The notes under the pieces were generated by a model. That model saw only the letters and a program-made list of their open reading frames with translations, did no database searches and was not told where the DNA came from. Below, one piece after another: positions 25,437-35,139 of a DNA stretch of 64,000 nt (position 1 is the first letter of the stretch; the number at the start of each line of letters is the position of its first letter). Origin of the DNA: Comamonas testosteroni (GTDB lineage Bacteria; Pseudomonadota; Gammaproteobacteria; Burkholderiales; Burkholderiaceae_C); NCBI RefSeq assembly GCF_014076415.1, contig NZ_CP043568.1:5828001-5892000 (forward strand), written 5' to 3'. A program made the position numbers and the translations under genes.

Positions 25437-26630
25437 TCAGCCATGGGCGCGCTTTTCCAGGATCTCGAAGGCGGGCAGCTTCTTGCCCTCCAGCACTTCC
25501 AGGAAGGCACCGCCGCCGGTGGAGATGTAGCCCACGTCCTTTTCAATACCGTACTTGGCAATGGCCGCCAGGGTGTCGCCACCGCCGGCAATGCTGAAGG
25601 CGGGGGACTCGGCAATCGCCTGGGCGATGACCTTGGTGCCATTGGCAAACTGGTCGAACTCGAACACGCCCACGGGGCCGTTCCAGACGATGGTGCCGGC
25701 CTTCTTGAGCTGCTCGGCCAGCAGGGCTGCGGTTTCCGGGCCGATGTCCAGAATCATGTCGTCGTCGGCCACTTCGGTGGCCTTCTTGACGGTGGCGACG
25801 GCGTCGGCAGCAAAGGTCTTGGCGGTGACCACATCGGTGGGCACGGGCACATTGGCACCACGGGCAGCCATGGCGTCGATCACGGCCTTGGCATCGGCCA
25901 CCAGATCGGGCTCGGCCAGGCTCTTGCCGATCTTCAGACCGGCAGCCAGCATGAAGGTATTGGCAATGCCGCCGCCCACAATGAGCTGGTCCACCTTGTC
26001 GGCCAGGCTCTTGAGGATGGTCAGCTTGGTGGACACCTTGGAGCCTGCCACGATGGCGGCCAGAGGACGTGCAGGCGCGGCCAGGGCCTTGTTCAGCGCG
26101 TCGATCTCGGCCGACAGCAGCGGGCCGGCACAGGCGATGGGGGCGTATTCGGCGATGCCGTAGGTGGTGCCTTCGGCACGGTGAGCGGTGCCGAAGGCAT
26201 CGTTCACAAAGATGTCGCAGAGCTTGGCCAGCTTCTGGGCCAGCTCGGGTTTGTTCTTCTTTTCACCCACGTTGACACGGCAGTTCTCCAGCAGCACGAC
26301 CTGGCCGGGGGCAATCTGCACGCCGTCCACCCAGTTGGCGACCAGGGGCACATCGCGACCCAGCAGCTCGGACAGGCGCTTGGCCACGGGAGCCAGCGAG
26401 TCCTGGGGCTTGAATTCACCTTCGGTGGGGCGGCCCAGGTGACTGGTGACCATCACGGCAGCGCCGGCCTTCAAAGCCATTTCAATCGCAGGCACGGAAG
26501 CGCGCACACGCGTGTCTTCGGTGATTTCACCAGCGTCGTTCAGGGGTACGTTCAGGTCGGCACGGATGAAAACACGTTGACCCTGGGCCTTGCCCTGGGC
26601 GCACAGATCGGAGAAGCGGATGATGTTCAT
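25437..26630 (-). CDS. pgk: Phosphoglycerate kinase
   Basis: 397 residues, normal for bacterial PGK. It has [11 protein letters not shown] near the N-terminus, [30 protein letters not shown], the [10 protein letters not shown] hinge segment and a C-terminal nucleotide site with NGPVGVFE and [11 protein letters not shown]. It converts 1,3-bisphosphoglycerate plus ADP to 3-phosphoglycerate plus ATP. ATG 26630 gives the family start MNIIRFSDL; the frame extends upstream but without similarity. It appears monocistronic with a terminator. Confidence 0.97.
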   Translation of the reverse strand: MNIIRFSDLCAQGKAQGQRVFIRADLNVPLNDAGEITEDTRVRASVPAIEMALKAGAAVMVTSHLGRPTEGEFKPQDSLAPVAKRLSELLGRDVPLVANWVDGVQIAPGQVVLLENCRVNVGEKKNKPELAQKLAKLCDIFVNDAFGTAHRAEGTTYGIAEYAPIACAGPLLSAEIDALNKALAAPARPLAAIVAGSKVSTKLTILKSLADKVDQLIVGGGIANTFMLAAGLKIGKSLAEPDLVADAKAVIDAMAARGANVPVPTDVVTAKTFAADAVATVKKATEVADDDMILDIGPETAALLAEQLKKAGTIVWNGPVGVFEFDQFANGTKVIAQAIAESPAFSIAGGGDTLAAIAKYGIEKDVGYISTGGGAFLEVLEGKKLPAFEILEKRAHG

Positions 26631-26810
26631 GCAGCAAAAAAGCGACTCCGAAAGTCGCCCATACAAAGGTTGGAAAACACAAAATCTGCCTGCATTCTAG
26701 GGCGATCGCCACTTTCAGGCATCGCTTTTACACGCTTACTCGACTCAAAAACAGGAGCATCCTGCGCGCTCTGTAACTTGGTTTCAAGCCATTTCACAGA
26801 CAGCCCATAT

Positions 26811-26843
26811 GAAAACAGGAGCACGCAGCTCCTGTTTTCTCTG
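26811..26843 (-). terminator. Terminator after azlD
   Basis: GAAAACAGGAGC and GCTCCTGTTTTC around a 5-base loop, perfect stem, with a T-rich minus-strand exit. It closes the def-to-azlD group. A partial copy of one arm (AAAACAGGAGCATCCTG) lies about 60 bases away. Confidence 0.85.
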
Positions 26844-26852
26844 GTCTTGGAG

Positions 26853-27185
26853 CTACCAGCCCAAACCGATGTGCAGAGGCAGATAAATCGCCATGCCCAG
26901 AGCAATGGTGCCAAGAATGCTGCGCTTGTAAAAAAAATACACCACCGAAGCGGCCAGCGCAGGCAGTCGAGCATCGGCCAGACTGTTGATCAGCTGACCA
27001 TTGCTCATCACGATCTCGGGCGCAATCACCGCCGCCAGGGCCGCCAGCGGCGCGTATTTGAGCCCGCGCTTGAGCCAGTCGGGCAGCGGCAGTTCACGCT
27101 CGGGGATCATGAAGAAAGCACGCGTGACCAGCGTGATGAGGGCCAGACCGATGCAGGCAACGATGACCCAGAAACTGCTCATCAT
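26853..27185 (-). CDS. azlD: AzlD-family branched-chain amino acid export subunit
   Basis: 110 residues, mostly membrane helices. It has WVIVACIGLALITLVTRAFF at the start, then the AzlD-typical PERELPLPDWLKRGLKYAPLAALAAVI, and three helices in all. It forms a two-part exporter with AzlC (as BrnE with BrnF) for branched-chain amino acids or similar compounds. It overlaps azlC by four bases. Confidence 0.88.
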   Translation of the reverse strand: MMSSFWVIVACIGLALITLVTRAFFMIPERELPLPDWLKRGLKYAPLAALAAVIAPEIVMSNGQLINSLADARLPALAASVVYFFYKRSILGTIALGMAIYLPLHIGLGW

Positions 27186-27952
27186 GACCGATCCTCCTCA
27201 TTTTTCACCGCAGGCAGCCGGCTGGCCTGCTTTTGCAGTTGCTCGGCCGTCAGGCCTGCAGCCACCGCAGCTGCGATCGCCACCAGGATATTGAGCTTGA
27301 GCGGCAGCGCAAAAGCCGCCACGGCTGCCGTACAGGCCACGATGGAGGCCACCCAGGTTGCACGGTCCTTGAGCATGGACAGCAGCACGCCCAACAACGC
27401 CAGCACGCCGGCAAAGCCCAGCCCCCAGGACAGAGGAATCTGGTCGGCCAGGAAAATGCCCAGCGTGGAAGGGATCTGCCAGGCCAGCCAGTTGGTCAGC
27501 GCCGCCCCCCAGAAATAGGGCAGTTGCTCGGGCTGCGGCCTGGCCTCCGGGTAGCGACGCATGAAGTTCACGAAAATCACGTCGCCGCTGAAATAGGCGA
27601 CCGCCAGACGGTGACGCAGACTCAGGTTGGCGAAATAGCTGCGCCACATGCTGGACAGGATCACAAACCGCAGGTTCACGCAGATGGCGGTGAACCAGAC
27701 CACCCACAGCGGAGCCCCTACGGCCATCAGCGGCAGCACGGCCAGCTGGGCACTGCCCGCATAGACGGTCAAACCCATGAGCAGCGCCAGGGGAACGGAC
27801 AGACCGCTTTTGACCATGGCCACACCGGTCACCAGGCCCCAGGCGGCGATGCCCAGGGCGGTGCCGCCCATCTCTTTGGAGCCGACCCAGAAAAACGGAT
27901 CCCTGACTATCGATTTCGCACGCTGCCCCAGCGTGAGCGCCATAGCCGTCAT
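27182..27952 (-). CDS. azlC: AzlC-family amino acid exporter
   Basis: 256 residues with about seven helices. Family features are [48 protein letters not shown], and the later [14 protein letters not shown]. It is the large subunit of an AzlCD/BrnFE exporter in the inner membrane. The start overlaps the fmt stop (ATGA), which sets 27952 as the initiation site and ties export to the def-fmt transcript. Confidence 0.9.
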   Translation of the reverse strand: MTAMALTLGQRAKSIVRDPFFWVGSKEMGGTALGIAAWGLVTGVAMVKSGLSVPLALLMGLTVYAGSAQLAVLPLMAVGAPLWVVWFTAICVNLRFVILSSMWRSYFANLSLRHRLAVAYFSGDVIFVNFMRRYPEARPQPEQLPYFWGAALTNWLAWQIPSTLGIFLADQIPLSWGLGFAGVLALLGVLLSMLKDRATWVASIVACTAAVAAFALPLKLNILVAIAAAVAAGLTAEQLQKQASRLPAVKNEEDRS

Positions 27953-28914
27953 ACCTTGCCAGCACCCTCACCCAGTTGCGCGCCTGCGGGCAGCTCGAAA
28001 CCGCGCAGAAAATCGCCTGCGGCCAGACGCTTGCCACCGGCACGCTGCAAAAGCGTCATATTGAGCACGCCGCTGCCGCAGGCCACGCGCACCCCCTGAG
28101 CATCGGCCGACAGCACCATGCCTGGCGCTCCGGAGCCTTCCTCGGCACTGGCCTCCCAGACCTTGATGGCTTCGCCGCCCAGGCTGGTGGCACCGCCGGG
28201 GAAGGGATTGAAGGCACGCAGGCGGCGTGCAATGACGCCGGCACTTTCGCTCCAGTCGATCAGGCTCTCTGCCTTCTCGATCTTGTGTGCATAGGTCACT
28301 CCATCGGCAGGCTGTGGCGTGCGATTGAGACCTCCGCAGGCCGCCATTTCCAGCGCTTCCACAATCAGACGACCGCCCAGCGTGGCCAGCTTGTCGTGCA
28401 GACTGGCCGTGGTGTCGTGCGCAGCAATCGGCAGACGCTCGATCACGCACATATCGCCGGTATCCAGGCCGGCATCCATCTGCATGATGGTGACGCCGGT
28501 TTCGGCGTCACCGGCCTCGATGGCGCGATGAATCGGCGCTGCACCGCGCCAGCGCGGCAGCAGGCTGGCGTGAATGTTCAGGCAGCCCAGGCGCGGCGTG
28601 TCGAGCACCCATTGCGGCAGGATCAGGCCATAGGCAGCGACCACCATCACATCGGCCTGGGCAGCATCGATCGCGACCTTGGCGGCAGCGGCGTCTTCGG
28701 GATATTTGCCGTCCAGACGCAGGCTCAGCGGCTGGGCCACTGCAATGCCATGCGCCAAGGCGCACTGCTTGACGGGAGAGGCTTGCAGCTTCATGCCGCG
28801 CCCCGCAGGACGGTCCGGCTGGGTCAGCACCAGCGGAACTTCAAAACCTGCGGCCAGCAGACTCTCCAGGGCCACGCGCGCAAATTCGGGCGTACCGGCA
28901 AAAATGACTTTCAT
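27949..28914 (-). CDS. fmt: Methionyl-tRNA formyltransferase
   Basis: 321 residues. It starts [12 protein letters not shown], then [11 protein letters not shown], the formyl-THF-binding and catalytic [20 protein letters not shown] with the downstream D in GLDTGDM, and a C-terminal tRNA-binding domain ([14 protein letters not shown]). It formylates initiator Met-tRNA. A GTG three codons earlier is possible. A terminator lies 15 bases before its start, so it may have its own promoter despite lying in line with def and the lipoprotein gene. Confidence 0.96.
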   Translation of the reverse strand: MKVIFAGTPEFARVALESLLAAGFEVPLVLTQPDRPAGRGMKLQASPVKQCALAHGIAVAQPLSLRLDGKYPEDAAAAKVAIDAAQADVMVVAAYGLILPQWVLDTPRLGCLNIHASLLPRWRGAAPIHRAIEAGDAETGVTIMQMDAGLDTGDMCVIERLPIAAHDTTASLHDKLATLGGRLIVEALEMAACGGLNRTPQPADGVTYAHKIEKAESLIDWSESAGVIARRLRAFNPFPGGATSLGGEAIKVWEASAEEGSGAPGMVLSADAQGVRVACGSGVLNMTLLQRAGGKRLAAGDFLRGFELPAGAQLGEGAGKV

Positions 28915-28928
28915 GGAACTCACAAATT

Positions 28929-28951
28929 AAAAAGGCAGCCGTCGGCTGCCA
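28929..28951 (-). terminator. Terminator between the lipoprotein gene and fmt
   Basis: On the minus strand GGCAGCC, a three-base loop, GGCTGCC and five T residues. It directly follows the lipoprotein stop and precedes fmt by 15 bases, so it could also attenuate fmt. Confidence 0.8.
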
Positions 28952-28956
28952 GGTCT

Positions 28957-29460
28957 TCAACGGTGCGGCTCTCTGAGGTACATGCTCTCATCGGTGAACA
29001 TGACCTTCTGCACCACACCTTGCGGGTCTATGTGCACATGGGCACGCCGACCAAAGGTATTGTCCAGAAAACGGTAGGTCCAGATGTCACCTTTGAAGCT
29101 GTAGACCCCCTCGACTATGGCGGGCGGGCCGAACATGCGATAGACATCGTCACGGGTATCCACGCCGTTGCGCAGTGCAAAAAAGTGCGCCGTATCCAGC
29201 ACCTGCTCCACGCGCACCAGCTTGTGCTGGGCATCGAAGTCCATGTGATAGACCTGCTGACCGGCAGGCTGCTGGCTATAGACCAGACGCTGGCCGCCCT
29301 CGGGCAGAGGCACGACCAGAGTGGGCTTGCCCATGCCTTTTTCCACCTCGGCCTGCGGCATGCCAGGCTTTTGCCACTGGGGCACCATGCAACCCGCCAG
29401 CCCCAATGCCAGCAGACTGGCAGTCAACAGTGTTTGCAGGCGAGGCAGGGACATGGACAC
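28957..29460 (-). CDS. Lipoprotein of the BamE/SmpA-OmlA type
   Basis: 167 residues. A lipobox in a signal peptide (LLALGLAGCM, cysteine near residue 24) sends it to the envelope. The mature part has two related segments: KPGMPQAEVEKGMGKPT and a later NGVDTRDDVYRMFGPPA, each a G-x(8-10)-V-x-x-x-x-G-x-P pattern like that of the BamE/SmpA fold. BamE proper is shorter and single-domain, so this is a relative, perhaps a doubled form. It lies 5 bases after def, in the same direction. Function unknown beyond envelope association. Confidence 0.75.
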   Translation of the reverse strand: MSMSLPRLQTLLTASLLALGLAGCMVPQWQKPGMPQAEVEKGMGKPTLVVPLPEGGQRLVYSQQPAGQQVYHMDFDAQHKLVRVEQVLDTAHFFALRNGVDTRDDVYRMFGPPAIVEGVYSFKGDIWTYRFLDNTFGRRAHVHIDPQGVVQKVMFTDESMYLREPHR

Positions 29461-29465
29461 TCCGA

Positions 29466-29978
29466 TCAGGCCCTCAGGGCTTGCTTTTGGGCCTTGACCA
29501 GCTTGGTCTTGATGCGGTTGCGCTTCAGCGGCGAGAGGTATTCGACAAACACCTTGCCCAGCAGGTGATCCATCTCGTGCTGGATGCAGATGGCCAGCAT
29601 GCCTTCGGCGTCGATCTCACGGCTGTTGCCGTTCTCATCCAGGGCCTTGACCTTGACGGCAATGGAGCGCTCCACGCCGTCGTAGATGCCGGGCACGGAC
29701 AGGCAGCCTTCCTCGCCCAGCTGCTTTTCCTCGCTGGCCCAGAGAATCTCGGGGTTGATCAAAGCCATGGGCTCGTTGCGCTTCTCGGACACGTCGATCA
29801 CGATGACGCGCTCATGCACGTCGATCTGAGTCGCGGCCAAGCCGATGCCCTGGGCGTCATACATGGTCTCGAGCATGTCTTTCACCAGAGTCTGGATGCG
29901 CTCATCCACCTGCGCCACGGGCTTGGCGACCTTGTGAAGACGGGGATCGGGGTAGCAGAGGATGGAAAGAATGGCCAT
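29466..29978 (-). CDS. def: Peptide deformylase
   Basis: 170 residues. All three motifs are present: GIGLAATQI (residues 44-52), EGCLSVP (metal ligand C92) and QHEMDH (ligands H134 and H138, catalytic E135). It removes the N-formyl group from nascent proteins. It is divergent from the LysM gene across about 200 bases and heads the def-lipoprotein-fmt-azlCD line; def and fmt are functionally paired. Confidence 0.96.
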   Translation of the reverse strand: MAILSILCYPDPRLHKVAKPVAQVDERIQTLVKDMLETMYDAQGIGLAATQIDVHERVIVIDVSEKRNEPMALINPEILWASEEKQLGEEGCLSVPGIYDGVERSIAVKVKALDENGNSREIDAEGMLAICIQHEMDHLLGKVFVEYLSPLKRNRIKTKLVKAQKQALRA

Positions 29979-30181
29979 GGTGTCTCGGTAAATCTGTCGT
30001 TATTGTCCCAACATTTGACGCCAAACGCTTGTCACACCCTCAATAAACATTGATCTATCGAGGCCTTGCATCGAGAATTTCGACACATTTGTAAGACTTG
30101 TTGGCTGGCTATGCCAAGATCGGCCACAGTGCGGCGACGCGAGGGACGCTGCAGCAAACGAATCCCGCCAGAAGGAATTTC

Positions 30182-31369
30182 ATGACCGCATTTGCCACTG
30201 CACGCGCCTTGAGCATTGGAGCCACATTGCTTGCAGCCCTGACTTCGGTCCACGCCCAAAGCTATCCTGTGACCGCCACCCAGCGCTCCACCGCACAGCA
30301 GGTCGCTCAGCAAGGCATCCCCGAGAACGAATTGGCGCCCAACGCTCCCGCGCAGTACACCGTCAAGCGCGGCGACACGCTCTGGGGCATCTCGGGCATG
30401 TATCTGCGCCAGCCCTGGCGCTGGCCCGAGCTCTGGGGCATGAACCTCTCCAGCATCGCCAACCCTCATCTGATCTACCCCGGCCAGGTGCTGTATCTGG
30501 TGCGCAGCAACGGTTATGCCCGCCTGTCGACCACGGCTCCCAACGGCGGTTCCGAGGTAGTGCGTCTGTCGCCGCAAACGCGTGAATCGTCACTGAGCGA
30601 CCTGGCCCTGCCCACGCTGCCGCCGCATCTGATCGAGCCCTTCCTGGCCGAGCCGCTGGTCGTGGACAGCCAGGCCCTGACACAGGCGCCGCGCATCATC
30701 GCCACCCAGGACAAGCGCGTGCTCATGTCCAATGGCGATCGCGCCTATGTGCGCAACTCCGGCGGCGCGCTGGTAACCACCGGCAAGGGCCAGCCCGCGA
30801 GCTACCGCATCTTCCGCGATGCCACTCCACTCAAGGACCCTGTCACAGGGGAAATCCTGGGCTACGAAGCCAAGTACCTGGGCAGTGCCACCGTGGCACG
30901 TGGTGAAACATTGCTTGAGTCCGCACCAGGCCAGCCTGTACAGACGGCGCCCGGCACGGTGGACATCACTCGCTCCAAGAACGAGATCCGCGCAGGTGAC
31001 CGTCTGCTGCCCTCGCCCGAGCAGCAGTATCTGAGCTATGTGCCCCATGCCCCGCGCCAAGCGGTGGATGCCGCCGTGGTCTCCATCTACGGCGACTCGG
31101 TAGGCTATACCGCGGCCCAGAACCAGGTCATTGCCATCAACAAGGGGGCCCAGGACGGCATGGACGTCGGTACGGTGCTCGAACTCGTCAGCAAGGGCAA
31201 TGTCATCGTGGACAAGACCAGTCCCAGCCGTGACCGGGTGAAGCTGCCCGATGAGGCCAATGGCTATGCCATGGTCTTCAAGGTGTTTGACCGGGTTTCC
31301 TACGCGCTCATCACCACGGCCCAGCGCGGAGTGCATGTGGGCGATGGCCTGCAGTCGCCCCTGCCCTGA
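30182..31369 (+). CDS. Secreted LysM-domain peptidoglycan-binding protein
   Basis: 395 residues. Signal peptide with cleavage after SVHAQ (about residue 26). One LysM domain at residues 59-107 (YTVKRGDTLWGISGMYL ... YPGQVLYLV). The remaining 280 residues contain no catalytic motif I recognise, but show repeated beta-type segments (e.g. VDAAVVSIYGDSVGY and GAQDGMDVGTVLELV). Homologues upstream of dprA in Burkholderiales share this design and are likely periplasmic wall-binding proteins. The start has AGAAGGA upstream. The next gene, dprA, begins within about 14 bases. Confidence 0.88.
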   Translation: MTAFATARALSIGATLLAALTSVHAQSYPVTATQRSTAQQVAQQGIPENELAPNAPAQYTVKRGDTLWGISGMYLRQPWRWPELWGMNLSSIANPHLIYPGQVLYLVRSNGYARLSTTAPNGGSEVVRLSPQTRESSLSDLALPTLPPHLIEPFLAEPLVVDSQALTQAPRIIATQDKRVLMSNGDRAYVRNSGGALVTTGKGQPASYRIFRDATPLKDPVTGEILGYEAKYLGSATVARGETLLESAPGQPVQTAPGTVDITRSKNEIRAGDRLLPSPEQQYLSYVPHAPRQAVDAAVVSIYGDSVGYTAAQNQVIAINKGAQDGMDVGTVLELVSKGNVIVDKTSPSRDRVKLPDEANGYAMVFKVFDRVSYALITTAQRGVHVGDGLQSPLP

Positions 31370-31382
31370 ATGGAGCATGAGC

Positions 31383-32576
31383 ATGGTGTCGCCCCCTTCA
31401 CAAGATGCGCACCATGCCCAACCCGATGCCGAAATTCTGGCTTGGCTGCGCCTGCTGCTGACACCGGGTCTTGGACGCACCACGGCACGCCGCCTGCTGG
31501 CCAGAGCCGGTAGTGCAGACGCGGTCTGGCGGCTGCCGCTGTCCACATGGGCGGAATGCGCCACTCAGGCTCAGATCAAGGCTCTGACAGAGCTCCCGGC
31601 AGACTGGGAAAAACATTGCAGCATCCTGGCTCGATGGCTGACCTCGCCCGCACCGGGCATCTTGCACACCGCGATCCATCTGGGCAACTCTCAATATCCG
31701 GACTGCCTGCTGCAGACCGAAGATCCGCCCCTGCTGCTGTTTGTCCAAGGTCCAGCGGCACTGCTGGCATCTACCCGGCCCTGGTTTCCCTATCCCGCCA
31801 CCCTGGCCATGGTGGGCAGCCGCAATCCATCCGCCCAGGGCCTCATCAATGCGCGCAGCATGGCCAAGGCCCTGGCCGAGCAAGGACTGTGCATAGTCTC
31901 AGGTCTGGCACGCGGCATCGATGCAGCCGCCCATGAGGGAGCACTCCAGGCCCGGCCAGGCCCTAGCCCCTGCACGATTGCCGTCGTCGGCACCGGACTC
32001 GATCAGGTCTATCCACGCGCTCACGCCAAGCTGGCACAGCAAATTGCCCTCCATGGGCTGGTCATCAGCGAATACCCGCTGGGCAGCGAGCCCCTGCCCC
32101 GGCATTTCCCTCAGCGCAACCGCATCATCTCCGGCCTGTCGCAAGGCACCCTGGTGGTGGAAGCCGCCCTGCAGTCTGGCTCGCTGATCACGGCCCGCCT
32201 GGCCAACGAGCAGGGGCGTGAAGTCTTTGCCATCCCCGGCTCCATCCACGCGCCGCAGGCCAAGGGCTGCCATGCGCTGATACGCCAGGGGGCCAAGCTG
32301 GTGGAAACCGCTGACAATGTGCTAGAAGAACTTCAAGGACTGAAGCTCGCACCGGCCAAAGCCGAACAAGCGCAGGAAGCCATCAGAAGTAAAGCATCGA
32401 CACCGGATAACCCGTTGCTGCAGGCGCTGGGCCATGACCCCATGACACTGGAGTCATTGAGCGATCGCACGGGCTGGGATGCCGCCCATTTGCAGGCGCA
32501 GCTGATGGAACTGGAACTCGACGGCCTGGTCGCGCGCCTGCCTGGCGGCCTGTACCAGCGACTTACGCAAGGCTGA
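31383..32576 (+). CDS. dprA: DNA-processing protein DprA
   Basis: 397 residues. It has an N-terminal SAM-like helical region (LAWLRLLLTPGLGRTTARRLL) and the Rossmann-like core with MVGSRNPSAQG, VSGLARGIDAAAHEGAL, VGTGLDQVYPRAH, ISEYPLGSEPLPRHFPQRNR and IISGLSQGTLVVEAAL. A C-terminal winged-helix (DPMTLESLSDRTGWDAAHLQAQL) follows. It loads RecA on incoming single-stranded DNA during transformation. Two close starts exist, 31377 and 31383; the second has better spacing to the GGAG. It suggests that natural competence genes are present, though none other is in the window. Confidence 0.95.
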   Translation: MVSPPSQDAHHAQPDAEILAWLRLLLTPGLGRTTARRLLARAGSADAVWRLPLSTWAECATQAQIKALTELPADWEKHCSILARWLTSPAPGILHTAIHLGNSQYPDCLLQTEDPPLLLFVQGPAALLASTRPWFPYPATLAMVGSRNPSAQGLINARSMAKALAEQGLCIVSGLARGIDAAAHEGALQARPGPSPCTIAVVGTGLDQVYPRAHAKLAQQIALHGLVISEYPLGSEPLPRHFPQRNRIISGLSQGTLVVEAALQSGSLITARLANEQGREVFAIPGSIHAPQAKGCHALIRQGAKLVETADNVLEELQGLKLAPAKAEQAQEAIRSKASTPDNPLLQALGHDPMTLESLSDRTGWDAAHLQAQLMELELDGLVARLPGGLYQRLTQG

Positions 32577-32683
32577 AGCGTCCCGGACAGGTATATCCCG
32601 ACAAGGCGACGCCAAGCAAGGGCCGCTCCCTTCCCTGGCGCAGCGCATAGAGAAAGGGAAAGGATGCAAAACACCTCAGGGGC

Positions 32684-35083
32684 TTAGGCCAGTCTTTCCG
32701 GATTCGCCTGAATTTTCTGCAGTGCATCGCGCGTGGCGCGCACCGTCAGGGCTTCGGCATCATGCACCGCGAGCAAGCCGGCCTGCAGATAGGTCGCCAT
32801 GCGTTGCGCCTGCAACAGATAGCAATGTCCATCCAGCGAGGCGAACAAATGCAGATGCTTGCGACGGCTATGCCAGACATATTGCACCTGCACACGGGCA
32901 CCGTTGTGATCCAGCGTGAACCAGCGGCCGCTTTCCAGCGACTGAGCCCACTCCAGCATGGCGGGCTCCACCGGGCTGTCCGTGTTGGGAATGACGTTCA
33001 GATCGCCCGCATCCACGCCCAGCATCAGCTCTATGCTCTCGCTGGACAGCGGCATATCGTCGAGCTTGCCGTCCTCGCTGATGTATTTTTCCAGTTCCGC
33101 CAGGCGCTTGGCCATGGCCTCGATGCGCTCGGCCGGAATGGCTGCCGTCTTGGACATGAAGGCCTGGGCCAGCGTATCGGTCAACACCTTGATCGCGGCA
33201 GACTGTGCATCGCCGGTCACGCTCACCAGCTCCAGTCCTTCACGCAAGGTCTGCAGCAAGGTCGGCAGGCCCTGGATGACACGCGCACGCTCCTGGCGCA
33301 AGGGCTTGGCGCTGGCCGACCAGACCAGCTCGCTGGCCGCCTGCTTGAGGCGCATGGCCCGCGCATCCTTGGCGCCATAGCGCACGGTGGCCATGGCCAG
33401 CACATCGGCCCAGGATTTGAAGAGAAAGTCTCGCACCTCTTCGCGCACCGGCATATCGGTGAGCATATTGCGCAGCTCTATGGTGTATTGGATGGCCAGC
33501 GTTTCCTTCTGCTCCACCTGCTGAGCCACGCTGGTGATCTTGGCCGTGGACCGATTCTGGGCAAAGTGCCTGGTGAGGAATTCCTCGAACTCGCGCAGCA
33601 CCAGCGCAAAGACCTTCTGCCCGGTCTCGGGGTACTGCTCGATCACCTGGACCACGCGGCGGATCTCGGTCTCCAGCGCATTGCCGTTGATGCTGCTGGC
33701 ATCGAAGCCCATGACGCAGGAGCCCATGCGGTCGATCAGCTTGCGCGCCGGGTGGTTGAGATCGCTGAAGAACTGCGGCTCGGCCAGGGCCACGCGCAAA
33801 ACGGGGACCTGCAAGCGCGCGAACCACACGCGAATGGACGGCGGCAGCCGGTCTTCCGAAAGAATGCTCTGGAACATCAGCGCGACCACCTCGATGGTCG
33901 CCTTCTCGCTCTTGGTCTCGGCCTTCTGCTTCCAGTCAGCCGAGCGCTCGCGCACCAGGTTGACCAGCTGGCCGATCGCTGCCGGGCTGTAGTCCATGGC
34001 GGGCATGGCCATGGCCGAACCGGCCGCAGACGGATACTGGGCCTGGAGTTCGGCCGCCATCAGCTGTTGCTGCTCCTGCAGCGCCTGCGCCAGAGCGGCA
34101 GACGCCGGAGGCATGGGAACGACAGGCGCGCCAGGCATCAGACCCGGAATGCCGACCGCAGGCTGGCTCAGCACCTGGCGCAGCTGATTCATGGCATCCA
34201 GCGCGCGATGTCGTGCCCGCGCCAGCATGCCCAGGCCGGCGCTGGCGCCTGGCGGCAGGGCAATGCCCGGAGCCATCCCGGGCCCGGTTCCCAGACCGGC
34301 AGCCATACCGGCCGGCATGTACTGCATGGCAGAGTTGGCCCAGCCCGCATCGGACGCATTGCCATAGCCACTGCTTGCGCCCAGATGCATGGCACCGGTG
34401 GACGGGCCGCCCTCGGTACGTCGCACGCGCAGCGGGGCATCCTGGGCCTTGCTGACGCCCTTGGCATCCAGCAGCTTGTGCAGGATGCTGTATTCGGACT
34501 CCATCAGCGGTGCCAGCGCATTCTGCAGGGGCTCCACGGCCCTGAGCAAATGCTTGCGCTCCATGCCGCTGCCCAGCCATTGCTCGACCAGATGCAGGCA
34601 GATGGTCTCGGCCCGGAACATGTCCCGGGAAGCCAGTTCATGGCCCTCCAGGGCCTGGATACGCAGGCGCATGGCCTCGAAACCGGGCTGCAGCGTCTCT
34701 CCCATGGCCAGAGCCATGCGGGAGGCAAGAATCTTGTTTTCGACGACATCGTCGCTGAGCAGCTCGAAGGTCAGCGGAGCCGAGCCCGACGAGCTGCTCT
34801 CCGTACTACCGGAGGGCGGCTTGCGCGCAGCCTGCTGCAGCGCCTGAGCGCCTGCCTGCAACCAGGCGTCCTTGTTCTGCTGAAAGCCAACCCAGGCCTC
34901 GCGCCATTCCTGCATCTCCTTGGCCGTGGTGACGGCACTGCTCTGGCTGGAGAGGAATTCATCCAGCTGCTGAGCGACCTTGGGCAGGCCCTGACAAATG
35001 CCATGGACCCAACGCAAGCGCGCCTGCCAGCCCAGCTGTTGCGGGGCCGCAGGCGCGGTGGAGGAAGACTGCGAGAGAGCCAT
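32684..35083 (-). CDS. DUF1631-family cytosolic protein
   Basis: 799 residues, recognised as DUF1631, a large protein family in beta/gammaproteobacteria without assigned function. It is almost wholly helical and soluble, with no signal peptide or membrane helices. A Gly/Ala/Met/Pro-rich linker (AGMAAGLGTGPGMAPG, around residues 260-290) separates an N-terminal part from the conserved C-terminal part (PVLRVALAEPQFFSDLNHPARKLIDRMG, then VEQYPETGQKVF-type repeats). The C-terminus reads YLQAGLLAVHDAEALT. ATG 35083 lies 56 bases downstream of the secF stop on the same strand, so it may share the secDF transcript. Function cannot be assigned. Confidence 0.85.
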   Translation of the reverse strand: MALSQSSSTAPAAPQQLGWQARLRWVHGICQGLPKVAQQLDEFLSSQSSAVTTAKEMQEWREAWVGFQQNKDAWLQAGAQALQQAARKPPSGSTESSSSGSAPLTFELLSDDVVENKILASRMALAMGETLQPGFEAMRLRIQALEGHELASRDMFRAETICLHLVEQWLGSGMERKHLLRAVEPLQNALAPLMESEYSILHKLLDAKGVSKAQDAPLRVRRTEGGPSTGAMHLGASSGYGNASDAGWANSAMQYMPAGMAAGLGTGPGMAPGIALPPGASAGLGMLARARHRALDAMNQLRQVLSQPAVGIPGLMPGAPVVPMPPASAALAQALQEQQQLMAAELQAQYPSAAGSAMAMPAMDYSPAAIGQLVNLVRERSADWKQKAETKSEKATIEVVALMFQSILSEDRLPPSIRVWFARLQVPVLRVALAEPQFFSDLNHPARKLIDRMGSCVMGFDASSINGNALETEIRRVVQVIEQYPETGQKVFALVLREFEEFLTRHFAQNRSTAKITSVAQQVEQKETLAIQYTIELRNMLTDMPVREEVRDFLFKSWADVLAMATVRYGAKDARAMRLKQAASELVWSASAKPLRQERARVIQGLPTLLQTLREGLELVSVTGDAQSAAIKVLTDTLAQAFMSKTAAIPAERIEAMAKRLAELEKYISEDGKLDDMPLSSESIELMLGVDAGDLNVIPNTDSPVEPAMLEWAQSLESGRWFTLDHNGARVQVQYVWHSRRKHLHLFASLDGHCYLLQAQRMATYLQAGLLAVHDAEALTVRATRDALQKIQANPERLA

Positions 35084-35139
35084 TCCGTAAGTGTAATGGC
35101 GGCAGAAGCAGTTACGCCCCCGCCGCAATGGTCAAAACT

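Noticed and set aside
25443..27518. 691-codon plus-strand frame across pgk and azlCD
   Set aside because: It spans several genes on the other strand and their gaps; a high-GC artefact.
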